Source of the DNA: Aurantibacter aestuarii
GTDB taxonomy: Bacteria > Bacteroidota > Bacteroidia > Flavobacteriales > Flavobacteriaceae
Length of the DNA stretch: 64,000 nt
Direction of reading: 5' to 3'
Assembly: GCF_003008425.1 (NCBI RefSeq)
Contig: NZ_PXOQ01000009.1
Location: 565,501-629,500 of the forward strand
The notes under the pieces were generated by a model, which saw nothing but the letters and a program-made list of their open reading frames with translations, was not told the DNA's origin and made no database searches. Position numbers and translations under genes: made by a program. Positions 27,580 to 35,392 of the stretch are shown here, piece after piece (the stretch's first letter is position 1; every line of letters begins with the position of its first letter).

Positions 27580-27587
27580 CAAATGTA
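27580..27587 (-). promoter_or_regulatory. -7 promoter element TACATTTG
   Basis: A perfect match on the minus strand to the Bacteroidota -7 consensus TAnnTTTG. The start codon of the 26-residue peptide is 17 bases downstream. A clear -33 TTG was not found. Confidence 0.6.
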
Positions 27588-27886
27588 AAACGAAATCTAA
27601 GGGTAAAACAACTTTAAATTAAAGTTTTACATTTTATTAACGTAACTGCTATATTAATAAATATTAGCATAATAATTATATAAACAAACCTCGCATAAGG
27701 TTTACAATTCACATACTTTTTTTAAAAATTACAAACACAAAAGCATGCGCTCCTACTCCATTGTTTTATTAGGTATTAATTATATTCTTATCATAAAAAA
27801 TAAATATAAAAATGTCCATTTCTGAAAAACTTTTGAGCAATTCATAGATAAAAAACTTAAATTTGAGTACAACCAAACCAAAATTA
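27588..27886. other. Non-coding AT-rich stretch before the TPR kinase gene
   Basis: About 300 bases without a gene. It contains a perfect palindrome AACTTTAA-A-TTAAAGTT at 27610-27626 and a small 5-bp hairpin AAACC/GGTTT at 27686-27703. No TAnnTTTG match was found for the downstream kinase, so its promoter is not identified. Confidence 0.4.
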
Positions 27887-30082
27887 ATGCAGCTATTTTA
27901 TTCTTCTCACAATCTAAAAAGTGCACTTACAGTAATTTTTCTTTTAGCTTTTCAATATTTATGTTCTCAAACTGTTATAATTGATAGCTTAAAGACTGAA
28001 TTAAAATCACATCAAAAGCAAGATACTACACGAGTAAACTTACTTAACCTTTTAGCTTTTCAACATTATAGGAACAATCCGCCAAAAGCTATTGAATATA
28101 TAGACGAATCTTTAAAACTTGCCAATGAGCTAGGTGTTGCTAAATTTTTAGCTCACAGCTATTATATTAAAGCTGTTATTTATACAGAGCAAGCAAATTT
28201 TAATGAAGCACTTAAAAATTATGGCAAATCAAAAGAGCTCTACACTACTTTAAACGATTTAAAAGGTTTAGAGAAATGTAATAATGCAATGGGCGTCCTA
28301 TACTCTTATAAGGGAGAATTTAAAAACTCTTTAAACGCGTACAAAAAAGCAATGCGTATTGCAGAAAAAAGAAATGACAGTAAAATGATTCATAAATACT
28401 TATATAATATAGGTATTATTTATAGACATACTGGAGAATATGAAAAAGCTTTAGAAAATTTTGATTATGCATTGGAAATCAACAAGAAGAATAAGGACTC
28501 TTTAGGCATTCTAAACAGCTTAAATTCTATTGCTAGTTTGTACTATGAGCAAGGCAATTATCCAGTTTCTCTGGACTACCATAATAAATCACTCCAAATA
28601 GCAGAACGTATTAATGATTCTATAGGCATTTTTCAATCGCATATAAATATTGGAAACTTATACAGACAACAAAATGATAACGAAAAAGCTTTAAATTTTT
28701 ATAATAAAGCACTTTCCATAAATAATGCACAGTTTAATGTTAAAAATGTAACTGCTTTAAAAAATAACATCGCAGGCGTTTATTTTGACAATAACGAATA
28801 TGATAAGGCTATAAGTAATTATAACGCATCTGTTAAGTTAAGTAGAGAGATTGAAGATGATGTGAATTTAGTAACGGCTCTTAATGGTTTAGGGTTTATC
28901 TATCTGGAAATTGAAAAGTTTCCTGAAGCATTAAGCTATTTTGAAGAATCTAAAACCATAAACTTAGCAAATAACTATTCTTATGATTTAGCCGATTCCT
29001 ATCAAGGTTTAGCTGAAACTTATTTTGAAATGAAAAACTTTAATTTAGCATTGTTAAACACTAAAAAGCTGGCAGAAGTTTCTGAAGAATATAAATACTT
29101 AACTCATAAAAAAAATGCCTATAGTTTATTCTCTAGGATATACAAAAACAAAGGAGACTTTAAAAAAGCTTTCGAGAGTTACCAACAATTTAAAGTTTTA
29201 AGTGACAGTATTTTAAATGAAGATAATATTAAAAAAATAACTCAATTAGAATACGAATATAAATACGAAAAAGAACTAGATGCTGCCGAAAAAAGAGAAG
29301 TAAAACTTACTAAAACTGTTGAAACAACCTCTAAAGATTTAGCAAAAACACAACGCAATTTACTGCTTGGTATTATTAGTTTTTTAACGGTTGCCATACT
29401 TTTAGGAAGTATCATTTTCTATTTAAAATTAAGAAATTCAAAAGCTAAAACACAAAACATTATAACCGAACAAAAACTGTTACGTACACAAATGACACCG
29501 CATTTTATTTTTAATTCTCTGTCTGTATTACAAGGCATGATTTTAAATAAAGAAGCTTCTAAATCGGTAAGTTATTTATCTAAATTTTCAAAATTGTTGC
29601 GTATTACTTTAGAAAATTCCAGAGATAAGACGGTTTTACTTTCAAAAGAATTAGAAGCGGTAGACAACTACCTTTCTCTTCAAACTATAGAAAATGAAAA
29701 CATTAACTTCAAATTAAATGTAGATAGCACTATAGATACTAATACTATTAAAATACCACCAATGTTGATTCAACCTTTTGTTGAAAACGCAATAGAACAT
29801 GCCTTTAAAAATCATAAAGAAAATGCTGTGGTAGAAATTCATCTTAAATTAGAAGGTGCAAAACTAATTTGCTGTATTTTAGATAATGGTATTGGAATAG
29901 ATTCTAGTGAGCGAAACATTAATCAAAATAAAAAATCCTTAGCCACAAAAATTACTTCAGAACGTTTAAAATACCTGTCTAAAGATTTTAAAATGGATGC
30001 TTCCATAGCTATTGAAGACCGGAAAAAGTATGATGAAAAAGGAACAAAAATCACCATAAATATTCCATATACTAAAGCGTAA
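27887..30082 (+). CDS. TPR-containing LytS-type sensor histidine kinase
   Basis: A 731-residue membrane kinase. The ATG at 27887 is preferred over a TTG at 27863 because the signal-like hydrophobic stretch (VIFLLAFQYLCSQ) follows it. Residues about 40-460 are a series of TPR repeats (YNIGIIYRHTGEYEKALENF, YEQGNYPVSLDYHNK, YRQQNDNEKALNFYNKAL). A coiled coil and a membrane helix (LLLGIISFLTVAILLGSIIF) follow. The cytoplasmic part is the His_kinase family (PF06580) with the phosphoacceptor in TPHFIFNSLS, then the ATPase N box PFVENAIEHAF and LDNGIGID. The TPR part is probably periplasmic. It pairs with the response regulator five bases downstream. Confidence 0.93.
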   Translation: MQLFYSSHNLKSALTVIFLLAFQYLCSQTVIIDSLKTELKSHQKQDTTRVNLLNLLAFQHYRNNPPKAIEYIDESLKLANELGVAKFLAHSYYIKAVIYTEQANFNEALKNYGKSKELYTTLNDLKGLEKCNNAMGVLYSYKGEFKNSLNAYKKAMRIAEKRNDSKMIHKYLYNIGIIYRHTGEYEKALENFDYALEINKKNKDSLGILNSLNSIASLYYEQGNYPVSLDYHNKSLQIAERINDSIGIFQSHINIGNLYRQQNDNEKALNFYNKALSINNAQFNVKNVTALKNNIAGVYFDNNEYDKAISNYNASVKLSREIEDDVNLVTALNGLGFIYLEIEKFPEALSYFEESKTINLANNYSYDLADSYQGLAETYFEMKNFNLALLNTKKLAEVSEEYKYLTHKKNAYSLFSRIYKNKGDFKKAFESYQQFKVLSDSILNEDNIKKITQLEYEYKYEKELDAAEKREVKLTKTVETTSKDLAKTQRNLLLGIISFLTVAILLGSIIFYLKLRNSKAKTQNIITEQKLLRTQMTPHFIFNSLSVLQGMILNKEASKSVSYLSKFSKLLRITLENSRDKTVLLSKELEAVDNYLSLQTIENENINFKLNVDSTIDTNTIKIPPMLIQPFVENAIEHAFKNHKENAVVEIHLKLEGAKLICCILDNGIGIDSSERNINQNKKSLATKITSERLKYLSKDFKMDASIAIEDRKKYDEKGTKITINIPYTKA

Positions 30083-30087
30083 TAGTA

Positions 30088-30825
30088 ATGAAATCTATAA
30101 TTGTTGAAGATAAAATTTATATACGAAAAGCTTTAATAGAACTCCTTGCTTCTATTGATGTAGATGTAGATGTTATAGGTGAATGCGAATCGGTTGAAGA
30201 AGCATTAGTGGTCACTAAGACTTGTAAACCCGAGTTAGTGTTTTTAGATATTAATTTATTAGACGGCACGGCTTTCGATTTTTTAGAGAAAATAAATGAC
30301 ATCGATTTTAAAATCATCTTTATTACAGCTTATGAAGAACATGCGCTAAAAGCATTAAAAGTTGGCGCGGTAGATTATTTACTAAAACCTGTAGATGTTG
30401 AAGAACTTACCATAGCTTTAAAAAAGGTTAAAAAATTAACTACAAGCGATCAAAAACCTCTTATTGCTAAGGCCAAACAAATTTTTAATAATGAAGGTGA
30501 TCATATTATTTTATCTTTTCACGATAGTTATCAGGTTATAAATCTAGACGAGCTTATTTATTGCGAATCCGATAAAGGTTATACCACATTTTATTGTTGT
30601 GATGGCAATAAACATGTAGTCTCAAAAACCCTTAAAGAGTTTGAAGAGCGTTTACTAAATGCTAATTTTCAAAGACCTCACCAATCTTTCATGATTAACA
30701 TGAAGTTTGTAGATAAGTATGATAAATCAGGTATAATTCACTTAAAAAATGGCACAAAAATACCTGTGTCTTATAGAAAAAAAGAAAACTTTATCTCCTC
30801 TTTGTTCAATTGGAACAAAACATAA
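30088..30825 (+). CDS. LytTR-family response regulator
   Basis: A 245-residue regulator. The receiver domain (1-118) has the acidic pair E7-D8, the phosphoacceptor Asp54 in VFLDINLLDG, the Thr of FITAYEEHA and the Lys of YLLKPVD. The C-terminal LytTR DNA-binding domain (about 140-240) shows LIYCESDKGYTTFY, FQRPHQSFMIN and IPVSYRKK, all typical. It is in one operon with the kinase (5-bp gap) and should be its cognate partner. The two lipoprotein genes directly downstream are candidates for regulated targets. Confidence 0.95.
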   Translation: MKSIIVEDKIYIRKALIELLASIDVDVDVIGECESVEEALVVTKTCKPELVFLDINLLDGTAFDFLEKINDIDFKIIFITAYEEHALKALKVGAVDYLLKPVDVEELTIALKKVKKLTTSDQKPLIAKAKQIFNNEGDHIILSFHDSYQVINLDELIYCESDKGYTTFYCCDGNKHVVSKTLKEFEERLLNANFQRPHQSFMINMKFVDKYDKSGIIHLKNGTKIPVSYRKKENFISSLFNWNKT

Positions 30826-30887
30826 TACGTTTATAAAATCAGAAATGTATTAAACCTTTACGAATATCGATTGAAACCAATCGGATA

Positions 30888-30895
30888 TAGATTTG
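30888..30895 (+). promoter_or_regulatory. -7 promoter element TAGATTTG
   Basis: Perfect TAnnTTTG match 57 bases before the ATG at 30953. This predicts a leader of about 50 nt, which contains the hairpin at 30921-30948. The upstream TTG at 30871 is closer than the usual -33 spacing, so support is from the -7 box only. Confidence 0.55.
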
Positions 30896-30920
30896 GTATT
30901 TCATACTAACAGTAATCAGC

Positions 30921-30948
30921 CTAGTTTTATCGTATGAATTAAAACTAG
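30921..30948 (+). promoter_or_regulatory. Leader hairpin adjacent to a start codon
   Basis: CTAGTTTTA pairs with TAAAACTAG (9 bp, 10-nt loop). The 3' arm ends four bases before the ATG of the lipoprotein at 30953, where it could limit ribosome access or serve as an operator. Confidence 0.4.
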
Positions 30949-30952
30949 CAAC

Positions 30953-31522
30953 ATGAAAAATTTTAAAACCACAACATTCCTATTACTATTGACATTATGT
31001 TTAATGTCTTGTTCTGGCGGTGCTTCTAAGCAAGAAGCTACAGCTTCAGGATTTGCCGAAATTGAAAATGAAATTAAAAGCAAATTTGGAAATGACGCTT
31101 ACTTTACAGATTTATCCATTACCTATAACGAATCTATTGGAAACATTATAAGCGTAACCGTTACAGAAAATCCAAGTTCTTTACAAATGGAGGAATGGAG
31201 TAACACGCAAGACAATTGGACTCAAAGTTCTAACGTAAGTATAGAAATTCCTGAAGGCACAAAAGCTTCCGACTTTATGTTTAAATTAAACGAAACCATT
31301 AATTTGAAAAAATTAGGCAGTTTAGTTGAAAAATCTAAGTCACAACTTACCAAAGAAAAGAATATAGAATCACCTAGACTGCATATTGCGTCTATTAAGT
31401 ATCCTGACAATGGTGATGTCACTAAAGCACAATACATCGTGATGCTCCAACCTAAAAATGGCGGAACTACTTTTAGCTTTTATTATACTTTAGCCGAGGA
31501 ACTAATCAATTTAGATTATTAA
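30953..31522 (+). CDS. Lipoprotein of unknown function
   Basis: A 189-residue protein with a lipoprotein signal peptide (TLCLMSCSGG). The mature part begins with a Ser/Ala linker, then an alpha/beta domain with amphipathic strands (AYFTDLSITYNE, IISVTVTENPS, LHIASIKYPD, AQYIVMLQPK). No recognised family motif is seen. It follows the LytTR regulator by 127 bp, has its own putative promoter and leader hairpin, and precedes another lipoprotein gene by 18 bp. Confidence 0.8.
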   Translation: MKNFKTTTFLLLLTLCLMSCSGGASKQEATASGFAEIENEIKSKFGNDAYFTDLSITYNESIGNIISVTVTENPSSLQMEEWSNTQDNWTQSSNVSIEIPEGTKASDFMFKLNETINLKKLGSLVEKSKSQLTKEKNIESPRLHIASIKYPDNGDVTKAQYIVMLQPKNGGTTFSFYYTLAEELINLDY

Positions 31523-31540
31523 TTAATACCTATAGAAATC

Positions 31541-32419
31541 ATGAAAAACATTTTTAAAATTAAAACTGCAATTACTTTTGCAATTATAGTCACTTTATTC
31601 AATTGTAGTAGTGACGACGATACTTTGACAGAGCCACAGAATACAATGACTATTTCAAATTTTGAAGCTTCAATTAATGAAAACCCTTTAGCTGGACAAT
31701 CTATCGGTACCATAGAAAGTAATGCAATTGGTACGGCAAGCTTTAGCTTAACATCGCAAATGCCTGCTGGTGCGTTAGAAATTGATGCAGCTACAGGAGA
31801 AATAACAGTTCTAGATGCTTCATTATTTGATTTTGAAACAAATTCCACAGTTACAGCTATAGTTTCATCAACAACAACTGCAAATACAGCAACAGTAACT
31901 ATAAATTTGGAAAATATAAACGAAATTGGCGATTATAATCATGGAGGAGTCATTTTTTGGATTGACCCAACAGATGACTCTAAAGGTTTGGTTTGCGCAA
32001 TTAGTGATCAAACTTCAGGAGTAAGATGGGACAATCCAACAGGTCCAGCAACAACTGCGCCTGGAACAAGTATTAATTTAGGCACTGGCTTATCTAACAC
32101 AAACACAATTATTGCTCATGAAGGAGGAGACCAAACGACCTATGCAGCTGGAATTGCAAAAGCATTTAACGGTGGTGGTTTTACAGATTGGTTTTTACCA
32201 AGTGTAGATGAAGTAGCAGAAATGAATACCAACAAAACCATTATAAATACAGTTTCTTCAAATAATGGCGGAACTATTTTGCCGGATCAATTATGGACTA
32301 GTTCTAAAATTGATAGCACAAATGAAAGTGTTTATTTATATAATCTTGTTCTTGACAGTCCAAATGGAGTTTTACCAATTAACTCAAGAAGTGTTAGAGC
32401 AGTAAGAGCTTTCGAATAA
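31541..32419 (+). CDS. Lipoprotein with cadherin-like and DUF1566-like domains
   Basis: A 292-residue lipoprotein (signal TLFNCSSDDD). An N-terminal beta-sandwich of cadherin type (about 30-125: FEASINENPLAGQSIGTI ... LEIDAATGEITVLD) is followed by a C-terminal domain of about 165 residues. That domain has GDYNHGGVIFWIDPTDDSKG, GGFTDWFLPSVDEV and LPDQLWTSSKID, ending SRSVRAVRAF. This matches the DUF1566/Lcl C-terminal pattern, which contains a C-type-lectin-like fold. It is probably surface exposed. A role in ligand binding is inferred from the fold only. A terminator follows 20 bases after the stop. Confidence 0.82.
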   Translation: MKNIFKIKTAITFAIIVTLFNCSSDDDTLTEPQNTMTISNFEASINENPLAGQSIGTIESNAIGTASFSLTSQMPAGALEIDAATGEITVLDASLFDFETNSTVTAIVSSTTTANTATVTINLENINEIGDYNHGGVIFWIDPTDDSKGLVCAISDQTSGVRWDNPTGPATTAPGTSINLGTGLSNTNTIIAHEGGDQTTYAAGIAKAFNGGGFTDWFLPSVDEVAEMNTNKTIINTVSSNNGGTILPDQLWTSSKIDSTNESVYLYNLVLDSPNGVLPINSRSVRAVRAFE

Positions 32420-32439
32420 TATAAAATTTAAAACAAATC

Positions 32440-32471
32440 AACTAGCCATCTTTTGGGATGGTTAGTTTTTT
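32440..32471 (+). terminator. Intrinsic terminator
   Basis: An 11-bp stem with one G-T pair (AACTAGCCATC with GATGGTTAGTT), a 6-nt loop and a following T-run. It lies 20 bases after the stop at 32419 and before the unknown-gene cluster. Confidence 0.85.
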
Positions 32472-32489
32472 ACTTAAAAACTAAATCAA

Positions 32490-32876
32490 ATGGAAAATTT
32501 AATTACAATTAATAAGCAATACAATTCACTTGATCAACTGTTTAGTTTACTAAAAACAAATACAAATTATAACTGTACTAAAGAATATGATATTTGGGAA
32601 AATAGACTGGATAACAATGGACAAATGGCACAATGCCTTGTTTTAAAAAAGAACAATATGCATGCCGTTAAATTGTTTTATTTAAATGAAAATACTTTAA
32701 AACTTAATCATGTTATTCCTAATAAAGTCATGCAAGCTTATTTTGGTAAAAGCAAAAAAGCGTACCAAAACCCAATTGAAATTATTACAGGTAAAATAAA
32801 AGCAATAGTTTTAGAACCTACACAAAAAAAAGCATTTAATGAAATTGAAGCAGAACTAAAAAGAGTAGTTTGCTAA
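32490..32876 (+). CDS. Small cytoplasmic protein, unknown function
   Basis: A 128-residue protein without a signal peptide or membrane segment. It has an alpha/beta composition with basic patches (GKSKKAYQNPIEIITGKIKA) and a C-terminal helix ending in Cys. No family was recognised. It is 19 bases after a terminator and 10 bases before a membrane-protein gene, so it may head a four-gene unit running to 35378. Confidence 0.7.
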   Translation: MENLITINKQYNSLDQLFSLLKTNTNYNCTKEYDIWENRLDNNGQMAQCLVLKKNNMHAVKLFYLNENTLKLNHVIPNKVMQAYFGKSKKAYQNPIEIITGKIKAIVLEPTQKKAFNEIEAELKRVVC

Positions 32877-32886
32877 AAAATGACTT

Positions 32887-33231
32887 ATGATACTTAAACG
32901 ATTTTTCTATTATATATTTTGGACTTTAGCCTCACTTTTAGTTGGTGTAATATATATGAAATTCGTTTTAAATTATACCATAAATACCGCAAGCCTTAAT
33001 ACAATTGATTATTTATTTAATCAATTTTTATTCTTTGGTTTGTGGTATGTTGGTCTTATTTTAGGAGGTATTATCGCTTTACTATTTATAATAACCGACA
33101 TCATATTCTTCAATATAAAACCATTAAAGAATATTAAATGGTATATTTTAAGAATTTTTATATTTCTTGTAATTTGCTTTTTAGTAATTATAACACATTA
33201 CGTTTTAGAAAAGGTTATTGATATTATTTAA
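32887..33231 (+). CDS. Small integral membrane protein, unknown function
   Basis: A 114-residue protein with three predicted membrane helices (about 5-28, 48-75, 90-110), separated by short basic loops (IKPLKNIKW). No known signature was found. It sits 6 bp before another membrane-anchored gene in the same direction. Confidence 0.7.
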   Translation: MILKRFFYYIFWTLASLLVGVIYMKFVLNYTINTASLNTIDYLFNQFLFFGLWYVGLILGGIIALLFIITDIIFFNIKPLKNIKWYILRIFIFLVICFLVIITHYVLEKVIDII

Positions 33232-33237
33232 TGGCTT

Positions 33238-33834
33238 ATGTTTATAATCTTTTTAATCATTGGTTTTTGCTTTCTATTACTTACAACTTATACTATTTAT
33301 AAATTTTTAAGATGGATATTCCTTAAACCCTTAAGAAAAAAATGGTTTACAATTTTATCTTTTACAATTATTTCATGCTTTATAATTAAAAAAGTTTTTT
33401 TTTCTTACATGGAGTTTATTCCATCTAAAATATATTCAAATTTATACATTGTAAAAAACCCCGTTAAAGGTAGAGAAAAGTTATATCAAGCTATCCTTTA
33501 CAAAATTAAAGAACATAGTAGTTCTAAACATTTAAAAGGGAAAAAGCTATCATATACAAGAGAAAATGCCATTTATTTTTACGAATATGGCGGAAGAACT
33601 TTTGGTTTTATAGGAGAAGCAGGAACTGGTTATTTTATAGATCATGAAGAAGATTTAGGCGGATTTGTTTCAGAAGAACTAGGAATGTATCGTGATTATA
33701 GAATAACTGAATTTTACTATATAAACACAACAGAACAAGCTGATAAGGTTTGTGGAGAGCTTAACTGGTTCGAAGAAGGTATTTTTATAAAAAAAGATAC
33801 AATTTGCAATTTAAAAACTTATAAATTGAACTAA
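33238..33834 (+). CDS. Membrane-anchored protein, unknown function
   Basis: A 198-residue protein with two N-terminal membrane helices (about 2-28 and 38-58), then a soluble domain of about 135 residues with aromatic-rich strands (AIYFYEYGGRTFGFIGEAG, YYINTTEQADK). Two Cys occur near the end. No family was recognised. The stop TAA overlaps the next start (TAATG), indicating translational coupling with the lipoprotein gene. Confidence 0.7.
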   Translation: MFIIFLIIGFCFLLLTTYTIYKFLRWIFLKPLRKKWFTILSFTIISCFIIKKVFFSYMEFIPSKIYSNLYIVKNPVKGREKLYQAILYKIKEHSSSKHLKGKKLSYTRENAIYFYEYGGRTFGFIGEAGTGYFIDHEEDLGGFVSEELGMYRDYRITEFYYINTTEQADKVCGELNWFEEGIFIKKDTICNLKTYKLN

Positions 33835-35378
33835 TGAAACGTTTTTGTTATATCAACATTCTACTTTTGGTTACTGTTATTTTTACAAACTGTAAGAAAG
33901 AAACTCAAGTTAATACACAGACTGAAACCCAAAAAACTGCTCAAAGTATTCCTAAGCTATATAAAACAAGCCATTTGCGTATTGGGGAAAATATAGAGGT
34001 TGGAGCAGTTTATACCGATACTGTTCAATTTGTTGAGTTTAATGATAATTATGATGATTTTTTGTTTATAGTTAAAAAAGATAACGAATCGGTAGCATTA
34101 ATCTATAACCAAAAAAATCCTGAGTTTTTAAAAGATGAACGGCTTGAAATTAAATGGAAAATGGATAGCATGCGTCCTGCTGGCGATCCTGAGTTTTTAG
34201 ACTTTGTTGAGCATCTGGTTTCTGCGAAATCTTTAGGTAAAATTCCTAATTTTGAAAATGTATTTACCCAATTACCATTAAAAACATTACCCTTAACAGA
34301 AGAAACTTCTTTTGATAGTTTTAGTGAAATACAAAACACAAATCCCATTAATGCTGAAGCTTTTAAACTGCCATTAATTTATAGCAATTGGTATAAAACT
34401 GGTTATAATTTTAAATTAAGTTCTGGATATCGTTTAGACTATTCTAAAGATTTTTACACTACAGTTTTAACCGTAAAAAAAGGTGACTATGAAATGGAAA
34501 CGACTTTAATTAATTATAATTTGGATGGTCAAATTATAGATTATAAAATAATTGCTTACGATGAAATTGCCGAAGGTTTTTTTAAAACCACTTCAAAATT
34601 AGAAAAAGATAAAATAACTATTAAAAATATCGAATGGACAGATGAAGGTCACGAAAGTAGTGATGTTTTTAAAATAACTTCCGAAGGGAAAATTAAAATC
34701 ATAACCAATAAAGAATTAATTATAAGTAATGCGATTTCTCAATTAAATTTAGACCCAGAAAATCTAAAAGAAGAGCTTATTTCAAGTCAATTTTTAAAAC
34801 ATAATAATGAAACCATTATTGTACTTCCAGAAATTGTTGAAGAAGCTGAAGAATTTTTTACGTTAAACACACATATTGTTATTTATAAAAACGACACAAA
34901 TCAAATAACCCATACCTATTTTGAGAGTTATAAGACCAACACTTGGGTTTCGGATGCGATTAGATTAGATCAATTAGCCATAGATGCTGTACCTTATCCT
35001 ATAGACAAGAGCACTAAAGCTTTTGGTGTAAGAGTACATTATTTTGGTTCTTCAAGAGTTAATCCTTATTACCACCAAACACTTTCATTATTTGTTAAAA
35101 ATGAACAATCTCTAAAAAAAATCTTATCTAATTTTAGCCTTGAAGAAAATACAGGTGAATGGAATGGTTCGTGTGAAGGTGAATTTAATAACCAGAAAAA
35201 TACGCTTTCAATCAGCGAAAAAATGACCAACGGTTATTTTGATTTTGAGCTAAAACAAACCCTAACACACACAACAAATTTTGTGTCGGACATAGGTGAT
35301 TGTGACGAAAAAACCACAGAAAAAACAGAGCAATACACTATAAAATTTAATGGTAGCATTTACCAGAAAAAATCTTAA
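33834..35378 (+). CDS. Large lipoprotein, unknown function
   Basis: A 514-residue lipoprotein (signal VIFTNCKKE), with a Gln/Thr-rich linker after the Cys. The protein is rich in beta-strands and acidic residues, with no recognised catalytic motif. Two Cys pairs near the C-terminus (GSCEGEF and DIGDCDE) could form disulfides. It shares one base with the stop of the upstream membrane protein. It is convergent with mnmE, whose stop is 14 bp away. Confidence 0.75.
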   Translation: MKRFCYINILLLVTVIFTNCKKETQVNTQTETQKTAQSIPKLYKTSHLRIGENIEVGAVYTDTVQFVEFNDNYDDFLFIVKKDNESVALIYNQKNPEFLKDERLEIKWKMDSMRPAGDPEFLDFVEHLVSAKSLGKIPNFENVFTQLPLKTLPLTEETSFDSFSEIQNTNPINAEAFKLPLIYSNWYKTGYNFKLSSGYRLDYSKDFYTTVLTVKKGDYEMETTLINYNLDGQIIDYKIIAYDEIAEGFFKTTSKLEKDKITIKNIEWTDEGHESSDVFKITSEGKIKIITNKELIISNAISQLNLDPENLKEELISSQFLKHNNETIIVLPEIVEEAEEFFTLNTHIVIYKNDTNQITHTYFESYKTNTWVSDAIRLDQLAIDAVPYPIDKSTKAFGVRVHYFGSSRVNPYYHQTLSLFVKNEQSLKKILSNFSLEENTGEWNGSCEGEFNNQKNTLSISEKMTNGYFDFELKQTLTHTTNFVSDIGDCDEKTTEKTEQYTIKFNGSIYQKKS

Positions 35379-35392
35379 AATATAAATTCTTG

